Part shown: positions 1-4,736 of the stretch, in pieces
Numbering within the stretch: position 1 is the first letter of the stretch
Layout: every line of letters begins with the position of its first letter
From: a bacterium
GTDB lineage: Bacteria; UBA9089; CG2-30-40-21; SBAY01
Reading direction: 5' to 3'
DNA: 5,300 bases
NCBI GenBank assembly: GCA_040757115.1
Contig: JBFLYA010000258.1
Coordinates: 1-5,300, forward strand
Program-made: the position numbers and the translations under genes
Notes under the pieces: generated by a model
Seen by the model: the letters and a program-made list of their open reading frames with translations, nothing else
Databases searched by the model: none
What the model was told of the DNA's origin: nothing

Positions 1-52
1 TTATCTCCTTATCCCCTTTCTTACACTTTTGATATATAGCCTGAACGGTTAC
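1..52. mobile_element. End of a GTAACCGTTCAGG-family miniature element (partial)
   Basis: Positions 1-52 are the exact reverse complement of 5065-5116. They end in CCTGAACGGTTAC (40-52), the terminal inverted repeat seen at five other elements here. Only this end is in the window; the rest lies to the left. By analogy with the complete copies, the flanking 8-bp target duplication should be CCCACAAG (53-60). No protein is encoded. The element ends 20 bases from the cas6 stop codon. Known of the family: GTAA-type ends with 8-bp duplications are typical of IS66-family insertion sequences, so this is probably a non-autonomous relative (inference). Confidence 0.75.
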
Positions 53-72
53 CCCACAAGTTCCTCCATAGT

Positions 73-846
73 TCACACCACCTCCACCATCCCAAATCCT
101 TGATTTCGTCTGAAGCCAAGCCCGAGTTGGTAGATTTTATATAAGTCATCCGGATTACCTTTTAGAATGAACTTACCTTTAAATCCGATAAGTTTCATTG
201 GTACTTTAGTTTTTAGATGGTCGCTAATGGTATATTTGATGACCTCTTTTTTTAAGTCAACCGGGATAAATTCCAATTGGGTAATATTAAGTTCTTTCAG
301 GCTAAAGATAAGTTCCTTAAGAAATCGAGATTCATCAAAGGAGATAGTATTTTCGGGACCAGAAAAGCGGCTGATTTTATTCTTTGTTTGTGGATGTAAA
401 ACAGGCTTTTTGTCTTTGTCAACAACAATGATGGGTGACATAGTTTTAAAACAAATCTCTCCTTGAGTAAAATAGGTCTTATTTTTTTCATTGAGAGGAA
501 AGATATTAATTAGATGAAGAGTTTCGTCAAGAGGAAAATCCATAGTTTTTACTTTAAGTAATCCATTATAAATCTTTATACCAGTGGCTTGTGGGTCTTC
601 TGAGATATTCAGAGTAGAAAGATAGAGTCTGGTATTGCGTCTTATTGTTAGAATATCAGCCGAGATTTGGACACACTCAAAGAAGACACTAAAACAGAAC
701 GGTTTGGTCTGGTGATGGTTAGATAAATAAAATTGTTCATATAATTCCGCAGATTCTTGTTTAATTGCCTCTTTTATCAGGCTAAAAAAACAAGACCGAT
801 ACTCTATAGGTAATTTATCAATCTTATAAACAACCCCTATCCTCAT
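73..846 (-). CDS. cas6: Cas6-family CRISPR precursor RNA endoribonuclease
   Basis: Probable Cas6, the metal-independent ribonuclease that cuts CRISPR precursor transcripts within each repeat to make guide RNAs for type I or III effector complexes in the cytoplasm. The 257-residue length fits the family. The C-terminus (residues 242-252) has the glycine-rich loop GLGFRRNQGFG, followed by MVEVV, the diagnostic Cas6 signature. The N-terminal half has a candidate catalytic cluster at about residues 36-48 (Tyr36/Tyr40, His44/His45, Lys48), in the order of the Tyr-His-Lys triad known from archaeal Cas6; the assignment is by analogy. I chose the ATG at 846 over the upstream ATG at 882 because a good promoter (TTGCCT, 17 bp, TATAAT) lies between them and overlaps 882, so the longer form would not be transcribed. 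No cas gene or CRISPR array is adjacent: upstream is repeat-rich noncoding DNA, and a repeat element begins 20 bp downstream. It is either an orphan or a remnant of a dismantled locus. The reading frame is intact. Confidence 0.88.
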   Translation of the reverse strand: MRIGVVYKIDKLPIEYRSCFFSLIKEAIKQESAELYEQFYLSNHHQTKPFCFSVFFECVQISADILTIRRNTRLYLSTLNISEDPQATGIKIYNGLLKVKTMDFPLDETLHLINIFPLNEKNKTYFTQGEICFKTMSPIIVVDKDKKPVLHPQTKNKISRFSGPENTISFDESRFLKELIFSLKELNITQLEFIPVDLKKEVIKYTISDHLKTKVPMKLIGFKGKFILKGNPDDLYKIYQLGLGFRRNQGFGMVEVV

Positions 847-853
847 ATTGAAT

Positions 854-882
854 ATTATACCAGAGTTTATCATAAAAGGCAA
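854..882 (-). promoter_or_regulatory. Promoter of cas6, leaderless layout
   Basis: On the minus strand there is a -35 TTGCCT (877-882; 4 of 6 consensus), a 17-bp spacer and a perfect -10 TATAAT (854-859) preceded by TGG, the extended -10 form. Seven bases separate the -10 from the ATG at 846, so the expected transcription start falls on or beside the A of the start codon. No Shine-Dalgarno sequence fits between them, so the message is probably leaderless (inference). This also decides the start codon of cas6. Confidence 0.72.
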
Positions 883-1191
883 GTGTCATTTGTGTGAAAC
901 TGTGATTCAGACAGTAGACTATAGACATCAGACCTCAGACTAAAGCGGGCAGAAATTGCAGAAGAATGAAGGCTTGAAAGACCTACCTATACTTCTGTAG
1001 TCTGGACTTTCGTAAATTTTATGCTACTATTGAGGCTATCTAAAATTCTCTTTATCCTTATCAATCTGTTTATTTTGCTCAAAGATGGTAAAATTAGGTT
1101 CAAAAGCCTGATGATTTTTTTGCAACTTATCCTTTGAAGTTGAGTTGATAAAAAATGCTTCACCTATTTTCTTCCCTTTATCTCCTTTGCG
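883..1191. other. Repeat-flanked intergenic stretch; no convincing gene
   Basis: I recognise no gene here. Positions 928-962 carry a degenerate run of AGACTATAGAC/CAGACC-like units, and a partly complementary CTGTAGTCTGGAC lies at about 995-1007, so this is probably another decayed palindromic repeat. On the minus strand, 1036-1224 is open for 62 codons. Its first part (1192-1224) lies in the inserted repeat element, and the rest (about 50 codons, rich in Lys, Asn, Gln and Phe) matches nothing I recognise. It could be the tail of a gene cut by the element or chance, so I do not call it as a gene. Confidence 0.4.
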
Positions 1192-1421
1192 GTAACCGTT
1201 CAGCCACAGAGGCACAGAGTTCACAGAGAATTAGAGAAATTAGCCACAAATGGACACGAATTAACCTGTGACATTCGATAAATGGTAACCGTTCAGGTAA
1301 TCCTTTACCGCAGAGACGCAGAGAAACAGAGAGAAAAATATCTTTTTTTCGTGTTTTTCGCGTTTTTCGGTGTTTAAAAAGGCTTAAAAACAGTTATAGC
1401 GGTTATTAACTGGAAGTCTAC

Positions 1422-1505
1422 ATAGGATAATACCCATAAATAAGGCATGAGAATAATCGTTCCGTTAGGAACATAATATCGGTAGGAATAGATAGACAAA
1501 TCAAT
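1422..1505 (+). repeat. 84-bp dispersed direct repeat, copy 1
   Basis: Matches 2186-2269 at 83 of 84 positions (A at 1499, G at 2263). It contains the hairpin GTTCCGTTAGGAAC (1459-1472), and its GGTAG (from 1481) can pair with CTACC (1510-1514) just beyond its end. Copy 1 lies inside the nested mobile element, while copy 2 lies outside any element I can delimit, just upstream of the recombinase promoter. This suggests the module moves or is captured separately. Confidence 0.85.
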
Positions 1506-1507
1506 CA

Positions 1508-1587
1508 TTCTACCAATATATTGTCCCTATGGGACATTATTTGTATGATATTTATTTCTACCAATATATTGTCCCTATGGGACATTA
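1508..1587 (+). repeat. Two identical 32-bp repeats containing a hairpin
   Basis: Positions 1508-1539 and 1556-1587 are identical 32-mers separated by 16 bases. Each contains the hairpin GTCCCTATGGGAC. With only two copies and a 16-base gap, this is not a CRISPR array. It looks like a duplicated palindromic module within the nested element. Confidence 0.85.
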
Positions 1588-1741
1588 AATGAAGCAAAGC
1601 CCAAAACTACAACTAAAAATTTCTCCATCAGTCGCAATAAATCTCAATGAATCTATTAGTTTTAAGGTTTTGAGTTTTGACATTTGGGTTTTGAGTTGAT
1701 ATTGTCCCATCAGAGGGACACGGCTGAACGCTTACGATAAA

Positions 1742-1806
1742 TGTAGTGCGAACCATTAGGTTCGCTTTCCTGCTTGCCAGAAGCGAGGCTAAAGTCTCGC
1801 ACTACA
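1742..1806. repeat. 65-bp cloverleaf-like palindrome
   Basis: The outer arms TGTAGTGCGA (1742-1751) and TCGCACTACA (1797-1806) are a perfect 10-bp inverted repeat. Inside are two smaller hairpins: GCGAACC with GGTTCGC (1749-1766 region, ATTA loop) and GCGAGGC with GTCTCGC (1783-1800, one G-T pair). Folded, this gives a stem with two side hairpins. It lacks tRNA features such as a TTC-type loop and a CCA end, so I treat it as a repetitive palindromic unit. Confidence 0.7.
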
Positions 1807-1814
1807 AATCTTTT

Positions 1815-1992
1815 CGACCTGTGCGGTTAAATGTAAAATGGATAATGTAAAATGAGAAATGTAAAATGTATAACTGAAAGGTAATGAGTCTTGCGAAGTC
1901 CTAAAATTTCCCATTTTTCATTTCCTATTTTACATTTTACATTTATTTTTCCTTTGCGTCTCTGCGATGAATTAGTCTAATCGCACAGGTCG
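1815..1992. mobile_element. 178-bp miniature inverted-repeat element, second family
   Basis: The ends CGACCTGTGCG (1815-1825) and CGCACAGGTCG (1982-1992) are an exact 11-bp inverted repeat. Next to them is the perfect 8-bp direct repeat AATCTTTT (1807-1814 and 1993-2000), consistent with a target duplication. The interior is a long imperfect hairpin made of repeated ATGTAAAATG units (about 1830-1870) and their complements (about 1910-1943). It has no coding capacity. It inserted into the 1192-2078 element and does not share the GTAACCG ends, so it is a different family. Confidence 0.75.
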
Positions 1993-2079
1993 AATCTTTT
2001 TATTATTCGTGTTCATTCGTGGTTATATATTCCCTCTGTGTTCTCTGTGACTCTGTGGCTATATCCCTGAACGGTTACC

Positions 2080-2143
2080 CTTTGCGTTACTACTTTGTGC
2101 CCTTTGTGGTTTATCCTTTTTTTTAACCGCAAAGAACGCAAAG
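2080..2143. repeat. Older palindromic repeat next to the composite element
   Basis: CTTTGCGTT (2080-2088) pairs with AACGCAAAG (2135-2143). Internal tracts such as TTTGTGGTT and AACCGCAAA also pair around an oligo-T centre at 2117-2124. The target duplication CCTTTGCG of the 1192-2078 element is formed from its left edge, so this palindrome was probably the target. Confidence 0.6.
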
Positions 2144-2185
2144 ATTAAATGAGAAAGGAATCATAGAAAATTCACGAAACTCCAG

Positions 2186-2269
2186 ATAGGATAATACCCA
2201 TAAATAAGGCATGAGAATAATCGTTCCGTTAGGAACATAATATCGGTAGGAATAGATAGACAGATCAAT
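2186..2269 (+). repeat. 84-bp dispersed direct repeat, copy 2
   Basis: The partner of 1422-1505 with one mismatch. It is followed directly by a palindrome: GATCAAT (2263-2269) with ATTGATC (2290-2296), enclosing GTTCC-GTA-GGAAC (2272-2284). This hairpin ends 13 bases before the -35 box of the recombinase gene. Confidence 0.85.
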
Positions 2270-2309
2270 TAGTTCCGTAGGAACGATATATTGATCAGTA
2301 GAAAAAAAG

Positions 2310-2338
2310 TTGACAATATTTAAGGACTTTGTTATAAT
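2310..2338 (+). promoter_or_regulatory. Consensus promoter of the recombinase pseudogene
   Basis: TTGACA (2310-2315), a 17-bp spacer and TATAAT (2333-2338) are a perfect sigma-70-type promoter, with TGT before the -10 making it an extended -10. The ATG is at 2345, six bases after the -10, so the expected transcription start coincides with the start codon and no ribosome binding site fits. This matches the layout at cas6. Confidence 0.82.
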
Positions 2339-2344
2339 GAAATT

Positions 2345-2717
2345 ATGAAAGGTGTAGAAATTAAGAAGGGAACAGATGGTAGAGTAATAATTACTTCCCC
2401 TTATAAATCCTGACTATGTTGCCAAGATGAAGACTATTAAGGAACATTGGTGGCATTCTGATAAGAAATATTGGAGCTTTCCAGATAAAGATGAAATTTT
2501 AGAGAAGATCTTCAAAATCTTTGAAGGCGAAGAAATCTATTTAAATTCGGCCTTACACACCGGATTTTCTAATGCTGTCATTACGAAGGCTGAAAGCCCG
2601 AAGCTATCTCAAATCTATTATACTTCACGCATAACACAACATCACAATTTTGAAGACCTGCGTAGAGAACTTGTTTCAAGGGGAACCGTTCAGGTAGTCT
2701 GGTGTCTAAGTGTCTGA
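2345..2717 (+). pseudogene. Tyrosine recombinase (phage-integrase/XerD-like), N-terminal fragment
   Basis: Start of a site-specific tyrosine recombinase of a type I recall from uncultivated bacteria: a short N-terminal region (MKGVEIKKGTDGRVIIT, then PDYVAKMKTIKEHWW and KYWSFPDKDEILEKIFKIF) followed by the beginning of the SAM-like DNA-binding domain (DFEDLRRELVSR-like). It carries two lesions. First, the frame opened at the ATG at 2345 stops at 2411-2413. The homologous frame continues one base over (NPDYVAKMK, then the 2427 ATG), so one extra base, probably in the AAA at 2405-2407, breaks it. Second, after codon AGG at 2679-2681 it runs into a repeat element and ends at 2717 with element-encoded residues. 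The catalytic Arg-His-Arg-Tyr domain is absent, so no recombinase activity is expected. The strong leaderless promoter remains. Family assignment is from remembered similarity of the N-terminal region and has moderate support. Confidence 0.72.
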
Positions 2718-2831
2718 GGTACATAGACTACCAGACACATAGACACCCTTTACGCAAAATTGTAGGATTTGTGACTATCCTGATTTCCTGGATGTTAACT
2801 GATTGCTGATACCTGATGGTTGAACGCTTAC
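2682..2831. mobile_element. 150-bp miniature element interrupting the recombinase gene
   Basis: Left end GGAACCGTTCAGG (2682-2694; one change from GTAACCGTTCAGG) and right end TTGAACGCTTAC (2820-2831). Near the left end is a strong hairpin, GGTGTCTAAGTGTCTG (2701-2716) with CAGACACATAGACACC (2732-2747), pairing at 15 of 16. AAGG flanks both sides (2678-2681, 2832-2835), but a full 8-bp duplication is not visible, unlike the other copies. One flank may have decayed or been deleted. Removing the element leaves only five more codons before a stop, with no clear recombinase similarity. Confidence 0.68.
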
Positions 2832-2901
2832 AAGGCAAGATAGTAATAAATAAGAGAATTGGTAAAGAAAAACAATCTTTGGCACTTCAGCCAGAGTTAA
2901 T

Positions 2902-2975
2902 ATAAACGAAATATTTCGTTTAGCCTCCCAAATTGGGAGCATAAACGAACTTGTTCGGTTATGAATAAGTTATAT
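2902..2975 (+). other. Degenerate attC-like (or attI-like) junction before cassette 1
   Basis: ATAAACGAA (2902-2910) can pair with TTCGGTTAT (2954-2962) with one mismatch. A central hairpin, CTCCCAAATTGGGAG (2925-2939), lies between them, and the core site GTTATAT (2969-2975) follows, so cutting after G2969 would begin cassette 1. Like the two better sites it has CCCAAAT in the centre and ACTT just before the right arm. The left core site (RYAYAAC) is not recognisable, so it is a worn attC or a primary integration site. Confidence 0.45.
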
Positions 2976-3020
2976 GAAATTCGGCAACATAAAAAGATTG
3001 TGAAGTTAAGGTAATCTATA

Positions 3021-3500
3021 ATGGAGAGAAAAGAAAAGTTGAAATTATATCTGGAAACAACTATTCCTAATTATAAATTTGCTGATGATACTCCAAGAGA
3101 AAGAGATATTACCAAACAGTTCCTGCAAAGGGTTACCAGGGGAGATTACAGAGTATTTATATCTGAACTTGTAACAAGGGAGATTGAAAAAACTTCTGAT
3201 TTAGCCAAGAGAAAAAAATTACTTGATGTTGTCTCGGGGATAGCGGTGCTTCCTATCACTCACGAAAGCAAAGAATTAGGGAAGGCTTATGTCTCTTTAG
3301 GCATTATTCCACCACGATATGAACCTGATGGTATACATTTGGCAATAGCAACCCTCAATGAGATGGATGTATTGGTTACTTGGAATATGGAACATTTAGC
3401 CAATTCTGAAACGAGGATCAGTGTTAGAGAAGAGAACCTAAAAAGAGGACTAAAGGTGATAGATATAGCAACGCCAGAGGAGGTGATGGCAAGTGGATAG
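3021..3500 (+). CDS. PIN-domain protein, probable VapC-like toxin ribonuclease
   Basis: 159-residue protein with a PIN-like nuclease fold. The first strand LKLYLETTIPNY (residues 7-18) carries an acidic residue (Glu12) where VapC proteins usually have Asp. SELVTREIE (48-56) supplies the second acidic position (Glu54 or Glu56), and EPDGIHLAIAT (101-111) supplies Asp103 in the usual D-x-x-x-A helix. LVTWNMEHLAN (118-128) ends the domain with Asn122 in place of Asp; I recall TWN-x-x-H as normal for this PIN subgroup. PIN toxins typically cut RNA in a Mg2+-dependent way, and the substrate here is unknown. It overlaps the next gene by 8 bases, implying translational coupling. The start at 3021 has a weak AAGG site 9 bases upstream; no good promoter was found. 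Both genes sit in cassette 1 of an integron-like array, a common home for toxin-antitoxin pairs. Confidence 0.72.
   Translation: MERKEKLKLYLETTIPNYKFADDTPRERDITKQFLQRVTRGDYRVFISELVTREIEKTSDLAKRKKLLDVVSGIAVLPITHESKELGKAYVSLGIIPPRYEPDGIHLAIATLNEMDVLVTWNMEHLANSETRISVREENLKRGLKVIDIATPEEVMASG
3478..3487 (+). promoter_or_regulatory. Perfect Shine-Dalgarno site setting a GTG start
   Basis: AGGAGGTGAT is fully complementary to the 3' end of 16S rRNA and lies inside the last codons of the PIN gene. The GTG at 3493 is 9 bases beyond the AGGAGG. The nearer ATG at 3486 opens only a 4-codon frame, so GTG at 3493 is the start of the downstream gene. Confidence 0.75.
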
Positions 3501-3690
3501 ACCTTTGTGGAAATCAGTTGTCTTCGATGATCTCCACCATATCCGAGAGGAATTGACTAAGGAAATGAGTAATATAACCACAAGAGAGGATATGGAGAGG
3601 TGGAGAAAGCAAGACATCGAAAGATTAAAAAAAGACGGTTATAAATATGAAAAGATCTCTGAGGGCTATAATGTTCTTCGCCGTATTTGA
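3493..3690 (+). CDS. Small partner of the PIN protein, possible antitoxin
   Basis: 65 residues, GTG start, placed directly behind the PIN gene with an 8-base overlap and an excellent Shine-Dalgarno site. Residues 12-24 (DDLHHIREELTKE) resemble the D-x-x-H-x-I-R-E-E region of short proteins I recall next to PIN toxins. The rest is highly charged and predicted helical (REDMERWRKQDIERLKK, 31-47), with no transmembrane segment or recognised DNA-binding domain. The context suggests an antitoxin that binds and blocks the PIN nuclease, although toxin-first order is the less usual arrangement. Its function is inferred from position only. The reading frame is intact and ends just before the cassette boundary palindrome. 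Confidence 0.6.
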   Translation: MDRPLWKSVVFDDLHHIREELTKEMSNITTREDMERWRKQDIERLKKDGYKYEKISEGYNVLRRI

Positions 3691-3697
3691 TAAAAAC

Positions 3698-3804
3698 ATG
3701 TTGCCGAACTTCACATAACACGGTGTTTGTGGTTCGCTACGCTTACCCAAATGCTCGCTTCCGCTCGCACTTCACAAACACCGGAACCGTTGTGCGAAAT
3801 TCCA
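3698..3804 (+). other. attC-like recombination site between cassettes 1 and 2
   Basis: The left core ACATAAC (3713-3719), one spacer base and arm CGGTGTTTGTG (3721-3731) face arm CACAAACACCG (3773-3783), a five-base spacer GAACC and right core GTTGTGC (3789-3795). The arms pair perfectly over 11 bp. The variable centre (3732-3772) has CCCAAAT. This is the order known for integron attC sites, with the crossover expected between G3789 and T3790. Outside the cores, 3698-3712 matches the beginning of cassette 1 in inverted orientation, and 3796-3804 matches the end of cassette 2. The cores deviate slightly from the classical RYYYAAC and GTTRRRY. Confidence 0.7.
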
Positions 3805-3827
3805 GCCAACTAAGGTGAAAGAAAAAT

Positions 3828-4589
3828 ATGTCTACTATGTACGACAATCCAAAATATTATGAAATAGCTTTTTCCTTTCGAGATATTCCTGTTGAAGTTG
3901 ATGTGTTTGAAAAGTGTATCAAGCTTTTTTCTCAGATCCCAGTAAAATCTGTCTTGGAATTAGGATGTGGAAATAGTCCTCATATGGAAGAACTTATCAA
4001 AAGGGGATACCAATATACTGGGCTTGACTTAAGCAAAGCCATGCTGGAGTATAGCAGACAAAAAACTTTACGCATTGGTGCAGAGGCAAATCTCATTTAT
4101 GGAAACATGGTAGATTTTTCTCTTGAAACATTAGTCGATTTTGTATACATTAATCTTGGTTCTTTGTATGTCAAGAATACATCAGAGCTTATGACACATT
4201 TTAATTCGGTCTCTGCGATATTGAAGAAAGGCGGTTTATATCTGCTCGACTGGTGCATTCAATTTAGTCCACCATCAGGAAATGGAGAAACTTGGGAGAT
4301 AGAAAAAGAGGGAATTCGCGTTAAAACTACGGTGAAATCAAAAGTCATAAATCCTGTTGAGCAAACTTTTGAAGAAACCATCGCCCTTGAAATCGATGAT
4401 CATGGCAAATATCACATTATTACTGGAAAAAATGTTAAAAGAGCTATCTACCCCCAAGAGTTTTTATGCTTGGTGTGTAGTCTCAAAGATTTTGAGTTTG
4501 TTGGTTGGTGGAATAACTGGGATCTTAGTCAACCATTAGAACAAACGAGCGAGATTAACCGACCAATCACACTTGTTCGGAGGATATAA
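3828..4589 (+). CDS. SAM-dependent methyltransferase, class I
   Basis: 253-residue soluble class I methyltransferase. Motif I is VLELGCG (residues 42-48), the S-adenosylmethionine-binding loop. The following strand TGLDLS (64-69) carries the acidic residue (Asp67) expected to bind the ribose hydroxyls. GNMVDF (92-97) fits the adenine-binding region, DFVYINLGSLYV (104-115) motif IV, and LKKGGLYLLDW (132-142) the post-motif strand. The C-terminal third (about 150-253) is a beta-rich region that probably shapes the substrate pocket. I do not recognise the substrate; small molecules are usual for this UbiE-like type. The ATG at 3828 has AAGGTGA 9 bases upstream; Met4 is a weaker alternative. It is the only gene of cassette 2 (3790-4697), bounded on both sides by attC-like sites, so it was probably acquired as a mobile cassette. 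No promoter of its own is evident. Confidence 0.85.
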   Translation: MSTMYDNPKYYEIAFSFRDIPVEVDVFEKCIKLFSQIPVKSVLELGCGNSPHMEELIKRGYQYTGLDLSKAMLEYSRQKTLRIGAEANLIYGNMVDFSLETLVDFVYINLGSLYVKNTSELMTHFNSVSAILKKGGLYLLDWCIQFSPPSGNGETWEIEKEGIRVKTTVKSKVINPVEQTFEETIALEIDDHGKYHIITGKNVKRAIYPQEFLCLVCSLKDFEFVGWWNNWDLSQPLEQTSEINRPITLVRRI

Positions 4590-4612
4590 ATTGCATCACA
4601 AAGAAGAATGCT

Positions 4613-4712
4613 TGGAACTTCGCACAACAGCGGATAAAAGGGAAATCAAAGATTTCCCAAATCCCGACAAGTCGGGACTTCTTTTATCCGCAATCCGTTA
4701 TATGAAATTGCA
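4613..4712 (+). other. attC-like recombination site between cassettes 2 and 3
   Basis: The left core GCACAAC (4622-4628), one spacer base and arm GCGGATAAAAG (4630-4640) face arm CTTTTATCCGC (4681-4691), spacer AATCC and right core GTTATAT (4697-4703). The arms pair perfectly over 11 bp. The centre contains two hairpins, GGAAATC-AAA-GATTTCC (4641-4657) and CCCGACAAGTCGGG (4663-4676). Spacing (1 base left, 5 bases right), core spelling and the central CCCAAAT are the same as at the 3713-3795 site, although the arms differ. This is the hallmark of attC sites: conserved structure with variable sequence. Confidence 0.72.
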
Positions 4713-4736
4713 GGCTAAATAAAAGGAGGGATTAAA

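Larger units (their letters stand above)
1285..1735. mobile_element. Nested 451-bp element of the same terminal-repeat family
   Basis: It begins GTAACCGTTCAGG (1285) and ends CTGAACGCTTAC (1735). It is flanked by the perfect 8-bp direct repeat GATAAATG (1277-1284 and 1736-1743), extended by one C if the right-hand end is read as CGCTTA. It sits inside the older 1192-2078 element, which dates it as later. It carries CGCAGAGACGCAGAG near the left end, a module also present outside the element (1422-1505), and two 32-bp copies at 1508-1587. No open frame of note exists, so it must be mobilised in trans, if at all. Confidence 0.75.
1192..2078. mobile_element. Composite miniature inverted-repeat element with nested insertions
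   Basis: The ends are GTAACCGTTCAG (from 1192) and CTGAACGGTTAC (to 2078). Behind the tips, the arms CCACAGAGGCACAGAG (from about 1204) and CTCTGTGACTCTGTGG (to about 2059) are also inverted copies, followed by inverted CGTGT/ACACGAAT tracts near 1254 and 2006. The flanks carry a perfect 8-bp direct repeat, CCTTTGCG (1184-1191 and 2079-2086), the mark of a single transposition. No transposase is encoded. Inside lie two further insertions with their own duplications (1285-1735 and 1815-1992). Subtracting each with one duplication copy leaves about 242 bp, close to the size of the copy at 5065-5300. IS66-family elements are known for GTAA ends and 8-bp duplications; the assignment is inferred from ends only. 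Confidence 0.78.

Noticed and set aside
167-466. Open frame on the plus strand opposite cas6
   Set aside because: It is a shadow of the well-supported cas6 frame and resembles no protein.
1036-1224. 62-codon open frame on the minus strand
   Set aside because: Its start lies in the inserted repeat, there is no clear ribosome site, and the product is unrecognised with biased composition.
1508-1587. Two identical 32-bp repeats, possible CRISPR array serving the nearby Cas6
   Set aside because: Only two copies, a 16-base gap too short for a spacer, and both lie inside a mobile element.
1742-1806. tRNA gene
   Set aside because: It has a cloverleaf-like outline only: no TTC-loop, anticodon arm of the right size or D-arm consensus.
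3017-3022. TATAAT just before the PIN gene
   Set aside because: It overlaps the ATG, and the only TTG-type -35 is 13 bp away; transcription would start inside the gene.
3784-3796. GGAACCGTT resembling the mobile element terminal repeat
   Set aside because: It continues as GTGCG, not CAGG, and is fully explained as the spacer and right core of the attC-like site.
4357-4539. Second open frame inside the methyltransferase gene
   Set aside because: It overlaps an intact conserved gene in another frame and has no support of its own.
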